DNA of 64,000 nt, from positions 1 to 64,000 of the forward strand of contig NZ_BCTR01000006.1 of the NCBI RefSeq assembly GCF_002091475.1. Reading direction: 5' to 3'. Below the pieces are notes generated by a model. That model made no database searches, was not told where the DNA came from, and saw only the letters and a program-made list of their open reading frames with translations. The position numbers were made by a program, and so were the translations under genes. How positions within the stretch are numbered: position 1 is the stretch's first letter; every line of letters starts with the position of its first letter. Shown here in pieces: positions 53,518 to 61,099 of the stretch. This DNA is from Sphingomonas azotifigens NBRC 15497 (GTDB lineage Bacteria > Pseudomonadota > Alphaproteobacteria > Sphingomonadales > Sphingomonadaceae).

Positions 53518-54582
53518 CTACTGCGTCTGCACTTCTTCCAGCGTGGTGCGGAAGCGGCCGTCCAGCCAATCGGTGATCTCGCGCGCCGCCGGATGGTCGA
53601 TCGCGCCATAGCGCGTGCGCAACTCGGCGAAGCGGGGTCCGAGATTGTCGAGCCCGGTATCCTGCAGCGGCAGGATGTCGCGGCGGAGAATGGTCGCGAG
53701 CTCGCTGCCCAGCACCTTGGTCGCCGCATCGAGGAACGCCGTGCCATAGGCATAACGCTCGCCCTCGCGGTAGCTGGCAGCGAGCGTCAGCGCCGGGATG
53801 CACGACAGGATCGGCTGCGAGGCCGGGTTGATCGCATGGCCGCTGACATGGTGGCGGATTGCCGCGGGCCGGCCGGTGAAGGCACGCAGATGCAGATATT
53901 GCGACATGCGGACGCCGTCATTGACCGGATAATTGTCCCACAGGCAGACCTTGCGGCCGAGTTCGTGCTGCACCCGTTCGAGATGGGCGACGCCGATTTC
54001 ACGCGAGACGACTTCCTCGCCGGTCCAGTAGACCCGCACCGCGCGATCGAGATAGCGCCCCAGCTCGGGCAGATAGGCCGGCGGGCGCTTGCCCCAGGCG
54101 CGCTCGAGGATCGGATCGTCCGAATAGAAGCTCGGGCAGAAGAACACCTGGGTGGCGCGGCTGTTGTTCGCGCAGAAATCGACGAGCTCGGCCTGGCCGC
54201 GGGCGAGGTCGGGCAGTTCGGCGGGAAGATCGTCGAACAGGATGGCGAGATCGTCGAGGCCCAGCGTATCGAGCTGGCGTAGCTTCTGCTTCAGCGCGGC
54301 GCGCGATTCCTCGCCGAACGGGTGGGTGCTGCCGACCGGCGTCAGCGCCACGCCGAAGCGGACGCCGCGCGCCCGGCACTCGGCGGCGAAGGCGGCGAGC
54401 GCGGCGAACTGCTCGGGCGGATGCGGCTCGCGCCAGCGGCGGCGCAGGAACGGGTCGGCCTTGGGGCCGTAATGGTAGAAGCGGTAGCCGGCGCCGGCCA
54501 GCGTGTGCAGGACGGTCGTACGGTCCGCCCAGCTCCACGGCTTGCCGAAAAAGCCTTCGATCACGCCCAGGTTCAGCGTCAT
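53518..54582 (-). CDS. GH84 beta-N-acetylglucosaminidase
   Basis: A 354-residue single-domain member of family GH84 (O-GlcNAcase/hyaluronidase-like hexosaminidases using substrate-assisted catalysis). GVIEGFFGKPWSW at 6-18 and YHYGPKADPFLRRRWRE at 37-52 form the sugar pocket; the catalytic pair is Asp117-Asp118 in ILFDDLP; WTGEEVVS and LWDNYPVND complete the site. There is no signal peptide, so it should act in the cytosol on imported GlcNAc-containing di- or oligosaccharides. It starts in an ATGA overlap with the serine hydrolase. Confidence 0.92.
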   Translation of the reverse strand: MTLNLGVIEGFFGKPWSWADRTTVLHTLAGAGYRFYHYGPKADPFLRRRWREPHPPEQFAALAAFAAECRARGVRFGVALTPVGSTHPFGEESRAALKQKLRQLDTLGLDDLAILFDDLPAELPDLARGQAELVDFCANNSRATQVFFCPSFYSDDPILERAWGKRPPAYLPELGRYLDRAVRVYWTGEEVVSREIGVAHLERVQHELGRKVCLWDNYPVNDGVRMSQYLHLRAFTGRPAAIRHHVSGHAINPASQPILSCIPALTLAASYREGERYAYGTAFLDAATKVLGSELATILRRDILPLQDTGLDNLGPRFAELRTRYGAIDHPAAREITDWLDGRFRTTLEEVQTQ

Positions 54583-55889
54583 GGGGTCTCCTTGTTCCGG
54601 CTCGCATGCACCGCTGCCACCGCACCCCGCAGCACCGTCTCGCGCAGCGCGTCGAGCGCGGGATAGGGTTCGCCGTCCGGCCGGTGAAGCCGGTTGGTGA
54701 GCAGCACCACGCTCATTTCCAGCTGTGGCGAGAAGGCGAACCAGGTGCCGGTAAAGCCCGTGTGGCCGTAGAAGGACGCGGCGATGCCGGTGAGCTGCGT
54801 TTTGTGGAAGCCGAGCGCCTGATCGGCGTCGAACGGTGTCTGCTCGAACGTGGCGACCGTGGCGGCGGGGGCGAGGCGCCAGCGGCCATAGCAGCCGCCG
54901 TTGAGCAGCGCCTGCGCATAGCGGGCAAGGTCGGTAGCGGTCGAGAACAACCCGGCATGGCCGGAGACCTCGTTCCAGCCGAGCGCGGCGTTGGCATCGT
55001 TCACCTCGCCGACCAGCATATGAGTGCGATAGCCGGTAAACGGCTGCGCGGGCGGGAAGGGGGCGGCAGGGTAGGGCTTGCCGGTCTCCGCCATGCGCCG
55101 CTGGTAGCCGTCGCCTTCCGATGTAGCGGCGGCGATCCGGCGCAGCGCGGGGGCAGGGCGGAAGCCGGTGTCGCGCATGCCGAGCGGTCGGTAGAGCCGC
55201 TCGCGCACATAGCGATCGAGCGGCATGCCGCTACGCTGCGCGACGATCGCGCCGAGCAGCATGAAACCGAGATCGGAATAGGCGTAGCGCGTACCCACCG
55301 GATAGCGCAGCGGCAGCGCCGCGAGATAGGGCAGCACCGCCCCGGATGCATCGCGGTGCAGCCAGGTCGGCTGCCATTCCCACAGGCCGGCACGGTGCAT
55401 GAGCAACTGCCGGACGGTGATCGCCGCCTTGTCGGTGCCTTCGAAGCCCGGCAGCAGCGCGCCGAGCCGGTCGTCGAGCGACAGCCGCCCGCTGCCGACC
55501 AGCTGGAGGATCGCCGCGGTCGTCGCCTCGATCTTGGTGATCGAGGCCATGTCAAAGGGTGTGCCGACGGTCATCAGGCGTGGCGAGGCGAGCGGCCGCA
55601 AGGAGCCATTGGGGGCCGAAGCCAGCGTCTGGGCATGGCCGAAGGCGACACGGTGGACGATCCGTCCCCTATCGGTGACGAGCAGGACCGCGCCAGGATA
55701 GAGCGTTCCGACACCGCTCCGAACTGCCGCGTCGATCGCCTCGAAGCGCGTGTCCGGGCGCGCGGCGGGCTGGTTGCGCAGCATCGGGCAGGCGGCGGGC
55801 GCCGCGTTGGCCTGTGCGGTGCCGGCTGCCAGCCACGCCAGCAGCAGCGCGCTTCGAAAAAGGCCCGTTCGCGCCGCGCGGATCTTCAT
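54579..55889 (-). CDS. Exported serine hydrolase (beta-lactamase/YbbE-like), paralogue
   Basis: A 436-residue exported serine hydrolase with a Sec-type signal (about 1-29). Ser116-x-x-Lys119 is in MASITKIE, the Tyr motif is YAYSDLGFM, and HTGFTGTWF and GHAGLFSTATDLAR match the paralogue at 36322-37476. I start at ATG 55889, which follows GGGAGG by nine bases. In B. subtilis a similar gene (amlB/ybbE) sits with nagZ, amiE and murQ, and here the same set of roles is met by GH84, this gene and murQ. It leads the minus-strand operon. Confidence 0.88.
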   Translation of the reverse strand: MKIRAARTGLFRSALLLAWLAAGTAQANAAPAACPMLRNQPAARPDTRFEAIDAAVRSGVGTLYPGAVLLVTDRGRIVHRVAFGHAQTLASAPNGSLRPLASPRLMTVGTPFDMASITKIEATTAAILQLVGSGRLSLDDRLGALLPGFEGTDKAAITVRQLLMHRAGLWEWQPTWLHRDASGAVLPYLAALPLRYPVGTRYAYSDLGFMLLGAIVAQRSGMPLDRYVRERLYRPLGMRDTGFRPAPALRRIAAATSEGDGYQRRMAETGKPYPAAPFPPAQPFTGYRTHMLVGEVNDANAALGWNEVSGHAGLFSTATDLARYAQALLNGGCYGRWRLAPAATVATFEQTPFDADQALGFHKTQLTGIAASFYGHTGFTGTWFAFSPQLEMSVVLLTNRLHRPDGEPYPALDALRETVLRGAVAAVHASRNKETP

Positions 55890-55923
55890 GCGCTCCATCC
55901 TCCCAGCCATAGCATGGCGGTTG

Positions 55924-56010
55924 TGTGCGACCCATTCCACCATGGCGGGCGGCCATAACGGTCGGCCATGGGCGCAGCTTTACAGGCCTTGGAAAGATGT
56001 GCGACCCGTT
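55924..56010. promoter_or_regulatory. Direct repeats in the murQ divergent promoter
   Basis: TGTGCGACCCATT at 55924-55936 recurs as TGTGCGACCCGTT at 55998-56010 (12 of 13 identical), 74 bases apart or seven helical turns. They lie between the divergent serine hydrolase and symporter starts (55889 and 56065). This suits a regulator binding two sites on the same DNA face. The regulator is not identified. Confidence 0.45.
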
Positions 56011-56064
56011 GGGGGAGCGGAGGCTGCGAGGGGCGCGGGCACCCCTCGGGCATGGATTGCGACG

Positions 56065-57624
56065 ATGATGGCTCTTTCCTTCACCCTGGCCGACTGGATC
56101 GTGATCGCCGCCTATGTCGCGATCCTGGTGATCGGCGGCTGGGTGTTCATGCCGCGTCATACTGAGAACGCGCGCGACTATTTCCTCGCCGGCGGCACGG
56201 TGCCGGCCTGGCTGGCGGCGGTGTCGGTCCTGTCCGCCACGCAATCGGCCGCGACGTTTCTCGGCGCGCCCGACTACGGCTATCGCGGCGACTTCAGCTA
56301 TGTCGCCTCCAACCTGGGCGTGCTGCTGGGGGCGGTCTTCGTCGCGCGGGTGCTGATCCCGCGCTTCTATGCCGCGCGCGTCACCACCGCCTATGAACTG
56401 CTCACCCAGCGCTTCAGCATGCGCGCGACCCGCTGGGCGGGCGGCATGTTCCTGGTCGGTCGCGTCTTCGCGGGGGGCGCGCGCATCTATCTCGCCGCGA
56501 TCGCCATCGCGATGGTCGCGACGATGACGGTCAGCGCCACCAGCATCCTGTTCGCCGCCGCCGCGCTCGTTGCCGCCAGCTTCCTGTTCACCTTTGTCGG
56601 CGGCCTGCGCTCGGTGCTGTGGAACGATCTGGTACAGTTCGTGATCTATCTGGGATCGGCGATCGCGGTGCTGGTGTTCCTGCGGCTGTCGATCCCCGCC
56701 TCCAACGCGGAAATCCTCCAGGGTCTGGCGCACACGCCCGAGGGCATCAACAAGCTGCGGCTGTTCGATCTGTCGACCAGCCTGGACAAGCCCTTCTCGC
56801 TGCTCGCGATCGTCACCGGGGTCGCGCTGCTCCACACCGCCTCGGCCGGGATGGACCAGGACATGACGCAGCGTCTGCTCGCCTGCCGCGACGCACGGAC
56901 CGGCGCGCGCGGCCTCTATTTCTCGGTGCTGGCGACGGTGCCGGTGGTCGCGCTGTTCGTCACCATCGGGCTGCTGCTCTACGTGTTCTACGATCGGCCG
57001 GACCTGATGCGGGGGGCGACCGCGGAGGCGGGGCAGCATTTCGGCGGCGAGAAGATCAGTGTGTTCATGCACTATATCCTCACCCAGGTGCCGCCCGGGC
57101 TGCGCGGGCTGGTCACCGTCGGCATCACCGCGGCGGCGGTGGCGACGACCAACTCGGCGCTCAACGCGATGTCGTCGGTGCTGATCGAGGATTTCTATCG
57201 CCCGTGGCGCGAGAAGCGCGGCAGTCCCTCGGACCGGCATTATGTCGTGGCCGGGCGGGCGGGGATGGCGGTGATCGGGCTGGCGATGCTCGCCATGGCG
57301 GTGGCCTCCTATTTCTGGCAGCACCATTCCAACATGGGGCTGCTGGAGTTCGCGCTGCAGGTAATGGTGTTCGCCTATGCAGGGCTGCTCGGCGTCTATT
57401 TCGCGGCGGTATTCACCGCCCGGGGCACGACCGGCTCGGTCATCGCCGCGCTGCTCGCCGGGTTCGGCACCGTCGCGCTGCTCCAGCCGGCCATCGCGCA
57501 GGCGATCGGGTTGCCGGGCGTGCTGAGCGCGCTGGCGTTCCCGTTCCAGCTCTGCATCGGGACGCTCGTCGCCTTCCTGATATGCATCGCGCCGCGCTCC
57601 CCCACCGCTGCTGCCCACGGATAA
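56065..57624 (+). CDS. Sodium:solute symporter (SSS)
   Basis: A 519-residue inner-membrane symporter with 13-14 helices. LAAVSVLSATQSAATFLGAPDYGY in the first repeat (in parts near 45-70), GMDQDMTQRLLACRDARTGARGL and the TAAAVATTNSALNAMSSVLIEDFYRPW block near 362-388 are SSS hallmarks. It is the likely uptake system for the sugar processed by MurQ: MurNAc, GlcNAc or a GlcNAc-MurNAc disaccharide. It replaces a PTS, none of which is present here. Two adjacent ATGs (56065, 56068) are equal candidates. murQ follows after 12 bases. Confidence 0.9.
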   Translation: MMALSFTLADWIVIAAYVAILVIGGWVFMPRHTENARDYFLAGGTVPAWLAAVSVLSATQSAATFLGAPDYGYRGDFSYVASNLGVLLGAVFVARVLIPRFYAARVTTAYELLTQRFSMRATRWAGGMFLVGRVFAGGARIYLAAIAIAMVATMTVSATSILFAAAALVAASFLFTFVGGLRSVLWNDLVQFVIYLGSAIAVLVFLRLSIPASNAEILQGLAHTPEGINKLRLFDLSTSLDKPFSLLAIVTGVALLHTASAGMDQDMTQRLLACRDARTGARGLYFSVLATVPVVALFVTIGLLLYVFYDRPDLMRGATAEAGQHFGGEKISVFMHYILTQVPPGLRGLVTVGITAAAVATTNSALNAMSSVLIEDFYRPWREKRGSPSDRHYVVAGRAGMAVIGLAMLAMAVASYFWQHHSNMGLLEFALQVMVFAYAGLLGVYFAAVFTARGTTGSVIAALLAGFGTVALLQPAIAQAIGLPGVLSALAFPFQLCIGTLVAFLICIAPRSPTAAAHG

Positions 57625-57636
57625 GGACGCAGACTC

Positions 57637-58527
57637 ATGGCGACCGAAGCGATCGATCCCCGTTACGAAGACCTCGACCAATGGCCCACCGCCTCCGCGA
57701 TCGAGGCGATGGTGGAAGGCCAACTCGCGGCGATCGCCAGCGTACGGCCGTTGACCGGCGCGATCGCCGCAGCGGCGGAAGCGGCAGCGGCGCGGCTCGG
57801 GAGCACGGGGCGCCTGGTCTATGTCGGCGCGGGCACGTCCGGCCGGATCGCGGTGCAGGACGGCGTCGAGCTCTATCCGACCTTCAACTGGCTGCCGGCG
57901 CGGGTCCATTTCCTGATGGCCGGCGGACTGCGCGCGCTTACCGAAGCCGTGGAAGGTGCCGAGGACGATGCGGAAGCGGGTGCACAGGCCAGCCGCGACG
58001 CGCAGCTGGCGCCGGCGGACGTGGTGTTCGGCCTCGCGGCGAGCGGCCGCACGCCGTTCACCGTCGCCGCACTGCAGGCGGCGCGGGCCAGCGGCGCGCT
58101 GACGATCGGCATCGCCAACAATCCCGCCACGCCGCTGCTGGACGCGGTGGAGCATCCGCTGGTCGCGGACACGGGGCCGGAGATCGTCGCAGGCTCAACT
58201 CGCATGAAGGCCGGGACCGCCCAGAAAGCGATCCTGAACCTCTTGTCGACCGCGATCATGCTGCGGATGGGTCTGATCTATCGCGGGCGGATGGTGAACA
58301 TGCGCGTGTCGAACGCGAAATTGCGGATCCGCGCGCAGCGCATGGTGGCGGATCTGGCCCAGGTCGATCTCGGTGCGGCAGGGGCAGCCCTCGAGCGCGG
58401 CGACCATGACATCAAGACGGGGGTTTTGATCGCATCCGGGGCAGATGTGGACGAGGCTAGGGCGCTCTTGAGCGCAAACAACGCAAATTTGCGGGCGGCG
58501 CTGCTTGCGTGGTGTGGGGCTGAATAG
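57637..58527 (+). CDS. murQ: N-acetylmuramic acid 6-phosphate etherase
   Basis: Removes the lactyl ether from MurNAc-6-P to give GlcNAc-6-P and D-lactate in the cytosol. The 296-residue SIS-fold product has VGAGTSGRI with the loop at 64-70, Glu78 as catalytic acid/base, and the second SIS block GLAASGRTPFTVAAL near 130. The signature AGSTRMKAGTAQK lies near 186-198. It fits the family's 295-305 residues. It is in operon with the symporter. The D-lactate and GlcNAc-6-P downstream enzymes (NagA, NagB, lactate dehydrogenase) are not in the window. Confidence 0.97.
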   Translation: MATEAIDPRYEDLDQWPTASAIEAMVEGQLAAIASVRPLTGAIAAAAEAAAARLGSTGRLVYVGAGTSGRIAVQDGVELYPTFNWLPARVHFLMAGGLRALTEAVEGAEDDAEAGAQASRDAQLAPADVVFGLAASGRTPFTVAALQAARASGALTIGIANNPATPLLDAVEHPLVADTGPEIVAGSTRMKAGTAQKAILNLLSTAIMLRMGLIYRGRMVNMRVSNAKLRIRAQRMVADLAQVDLGAAGAALERGDHDIKTGVLIASGADVDEARALLSANNANLRAALLAWCGAE

Positions 58528-58606
58528 CCGCTGGTGCGGATTGAGTCTTTGCTGCAGGAACGATCGTCGCACGCTTGTCCGGCAGCTCTCGACAAACATG
58601 AACGTT

Positions 58607-58626
58607 TCACCGTCGCGTTACGGTGA
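58607..58626. promoter_or_regulatory. 7-bp dyad upstream of GPH transporter
   Basis: TCACCGT-CGCGTT-ACGGTGA, perfect over both 7-base arms, 175 bases before the MFS start and 80 after murQ. It is well placed as an operator in the 273-base gap between the genes; the gap has no convincing gene. Confidence 0.4.
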
Positions 58627-58800
58627 CACGCTTTCAGGGCGCGGCATGGTTCGAGCGCTTGCCGATGATAATTGTCCGTTCACCCTTTCGCGCGCCGGCT
58701 GGTTCGCCAAACTGACATCATCGGCCGGTAGACGGTGCCTTGCGACGCTGGCGAGGACGCCCTCGCCGCCAATTGGTTGAAAGATGCTCCGATCGCACAC

Positions 58801-60264
58801 ATGGCCGTAGAGAGCCGGATGCTGGCCTATGCTTCCGGCAATTTCGGCAAGGCGCTGGTCTTCAGCGGCGCCGACCTGACCATCCTGTTTCTGCTGACCG
58901 ACATATTGGGGCTGAGCGGTGCCCAGGCAGCCGGCCTGATGCTGTTCGCGATCCTCGGCGATCTGGTATTCGATCTGCTGGCGGCCCGCCTCGTCCTGCA
59001 CTGGCGGGCAGCGGGGCGCGGCTATCGCTGGACGGTTGCCTTTGCCGCGCTTCCCTGCGGGGCGGCGTTCGCGCTGATCTATGCGATGCCGGCGCTGGGC
59101 CTGCATCGCGGCTGGATGCTGGCAGCGGCGACCCTCGTGTTCCGCGGTGCCTATGCGCTGGTCGACGTGCCGCACAATGCGCTGATGGCGCAGGTCACCA
59201 GCGACAGCCGCGCGCGCGGGCGCGTCTCCGGCTATCGTCTCCTGTTCAGCACCGCGAGCGCGCTGGCGATCGCTGCTATCCTGACGCCGCTGGTGCAGCA
59301 GGCGGGCCATGCAAGGCACTTCGGTGCGCTGGCGTTGACCGGCATCGGCGCAGGCTGCGCCTTCGCCGCGACGATGTTGCTGTGCGTCTGGGCCTCCGGT
59401 GCGCGCGACGGTCACGGCGAGGATCGGGGATTGCACGGCGACGGCATCGCCGTGCCGCTGCGCGACCCGATGGTGCTGGGCCTGGGGGCGCTCGCGCTGA
59501 TCACCGGCTTTGCGATGCCAGCTTTCGGCCGGATGCTGATCTATCTCGGCAGCTATGTGCTCGATCGCCCGGGGGCGGTCACGCTGCTGCTGACGGCGAT
59601 GACCGCCGGTCAGCTAGCCGGGGTGCTCACCTGGACCGCGCTCACCCATCGGTTCAGCAAGAGCCGATTGCTTGCGGCGGGACATGCGGTCAGCGCCGCG
59701 GGCCTCGTTCTGTTCGGCCTGTGCCTGGCGTGGCCGGTTTGGCAGCTGGCCGGCGCTGCGCTGATCGGATTCGGCTTTGCCAGCGTGTTCATGCTGCCCT
59801 GGGGACTGCTCGCCGACGCGGTCGACGTCGTCGAGTGGCGGCATGGGCGCCGGTTCGAGACGGGACTGTTCGCCTATTACCTGGTGCTGGTGAAGGCGAG
59901 CGGGGCGGCCTCCACCGCGACGATCGGCTGGACCCTGAATGCGCTCGGCTATGTGCCCGGCGCCGCCCAGCCGACCGGGGTGCGCCTCGGCATGCTGGGC
60001 CTGGGGCTGGGCCTGCCGATGGTGGGGGCGCTGCTCGCCATGCTGCTGCTGCGCCGCTTCACGCTCGACCATGGCCGCCATGCACGGCTGCTGCGCGCCT
60101 TGCGCCGGCGTCAGGCCGGGGCCGAGCCGGTCTCCGGATCGAAGCGTGGGTTGGTGAAATCGAGCGGCGAGGGCGTGACCTTGGCCGGCGGCAGCGCGCT
60201 TTCGGCCCAGGCGCGGCACAGCATGTCGCGCAGCATCGCCGCACCGGCCGCCGTCCGTTCATAG
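58801..60264 (+). CDS. MFS transporter, GPH/MelB-like
   Basis: A 487-residue sugar:cation symporter of the glycoside-pentoside-hexuronide type, with about 12 helices. LVDVPHNALMAQVTSDSRARGRVSGYRL is the GPH form of the loop-4/5 signature (in parts near 120-147), and GLLADAVDVVEWRHGRRFETGLFAYYL is the C-terminal counterpart. The start MAVESRMLAYAS (58801) begins just before the first helix. The last 50 residues lie within a 154-base antisense overlap with the nuclease gene and are polar, so the C-terminus may be longer than in relatives. It probably imports a saccharide linked to murQ. Confidence 0.85.
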   Translation: MAVESRMLAYASGNFGKALVFSGADLTILFLLTDILGLSGAQAAGLMLFAILGDLVFDLLAARLVLHWRAAGRGYRWTVAFAALPCGAAFALIYAMPALGLHRGWMLAAATLVFRGAYALVDVPHNALMAQVTSDSRARGRVSGYRLLFSTASALAIAAILTPLVQQAGHARHFGALALTGIGAGCAFAATMLLCVWASGARDGHGEDRGLHGDGIAVPLRDPMVLGLGALALITGFAMPAFGRMLIYLGSYVLDRPGAVTLLLTAMTAGQLAGVLTWTALTHRFSKSRLLAAGHAVSAAGLVLFGLCLAWPVWQLAGAALIGFGFASVFMLPWGLLADAVDVVEWRHGRRFETGLFAYYLVLVKASGAASTATIGWTLNALGYVPGAAQPTGVRLGMLGLGLGLPMVGALLAMLLLRRFTLDHGRHARLLRALRRRQAGAEPVSGSKRGLVKSSGEGVTLAGGSALSAQARHSMSRSIAAPAAVRS

Positions 60265-61088
60265 ACCAGGCCGCGCACGTCCTTGTCGGCGAAGTTGCTG
60301 AAGCCGTCGCGCTTTTCGAGCTGGTAGACATACTCCATCCGGTCACCCGACCGGTCCAGAAAGCCGAGCACCGCATCGAACATGTCCCCCTGCTGGTGTT
60401 CGGGTGCGCCGATGCGGGGGGCGATGTCCGCTGCGGTGAGCCCCATGCCGTCGACGAAGCTGCTCTCGAACCGGCTGTGGATGGTGCGGTCGCGGGTATA
60501 GTTGTTGGGATTGGCGCCGAGCCAGCCATCGGAGTTCACCGAATCGTGCAGCGGCTGCGATCCGTCGCCGATATAATGGCCGAGTCGGATTGCCTGAAAC
60601 GCGCAATGCTGCTCGGGCACGGAGGTGTCGCCGCCGCTCGCCTGCGCCTTACGGACATAGCGCATGCAAACGATCAGCCGCTGATAGGCTTCCATCGCCG
60701 CATAGGGTAGCGTGCCAGTCCAGCGGACATTGGTGCGCGCCGCGGTGGCGGGGTCGCTGTCCTTGATCGTCTCATAGTGCTTGTAGAGCGCGATCACGAA
60801 CGCATAGCGCGAGCGCGGGATCGGCTTGAGGAAGGTGAACTGCTCGCGGAACCAGCCATGGTTGGGGTCCTCCTCGATCTTCGAAAAGCCCTCGGCATCG
60901 CCGCGCCAGCTGTCCGGCAGCGATGCAGAGGCGGCGATATAGTCGACATAGCGGCGCAGGAACACCGGGCCGCCATCGGGAATGGCCTGGATCGCGGCGC
61001 GATCGATCACCGCATGCGCAGTGCCGCCCCAGGCATGGGCGGCGGCGGGGCAGAGCGTGAGGGCGGCGGCGAGGGCAAAGCGGCGCAT
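60111..61088 (-). CDS. S1/P1-type zinc nuclease
   Basis: A 325-residue exported hydrolase of the S1/P1 nuclease - phospholipase C superfamily. After signal cleavage (near AAAHA) the mature chain starts with Trp20, a zinc ligand in this fold, with His25 in WGGTAHAVID. GHYIGDGSQPLHDSVN supplies further zinc ligands (His, Asp, His). It would degrade single-stranded nucleic acids in the periplasm. It is the last gene of a three-gene operon (TonB receptor, YdcF, nuclease), 11 bases after YdcF, and its 3' end overlaps the MFS gene by 154 bases. Confidence 0.85.
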   Translation of the reverse strand: MRRFALAAALTLCPAAAHAWGGTAHAVIDRAAIQAIPDGGPVFLRRYVDYIAASASLPDSWRGDAEGFSKIEEDPNHGWFREQFTFLKPIPRSRYAFVIALYKHYETIKDSDPATAARTNVRWTGTLPYAAMEAYQRLIVCMRYVRKAQASGGDTSVPEQHCAFQAIRLGHYIGDGSQPLHDSVNSDGWLGANPNNYTRDRTIHSRFESSFVDGMGLTAADIAPRIGAPEHQQGDMFDAVLGFLDRSGDRMEYVYQLEKRDGFSNFADKDVRGLVYERTAAGAAMLRDMLCRAWAESALPPAKVTPSPLDFTNPRFDPETGSAPA

Positions 61089-61099
61089 CGCGGTTCCTT

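Noticed and set aside
55669..58155. An 828-codon minus-strand frame across the symporter and murQ
   Set aside because: It reads as a His/Arg/Gly-rich shadow; both plus-strand genes have clear motifs.
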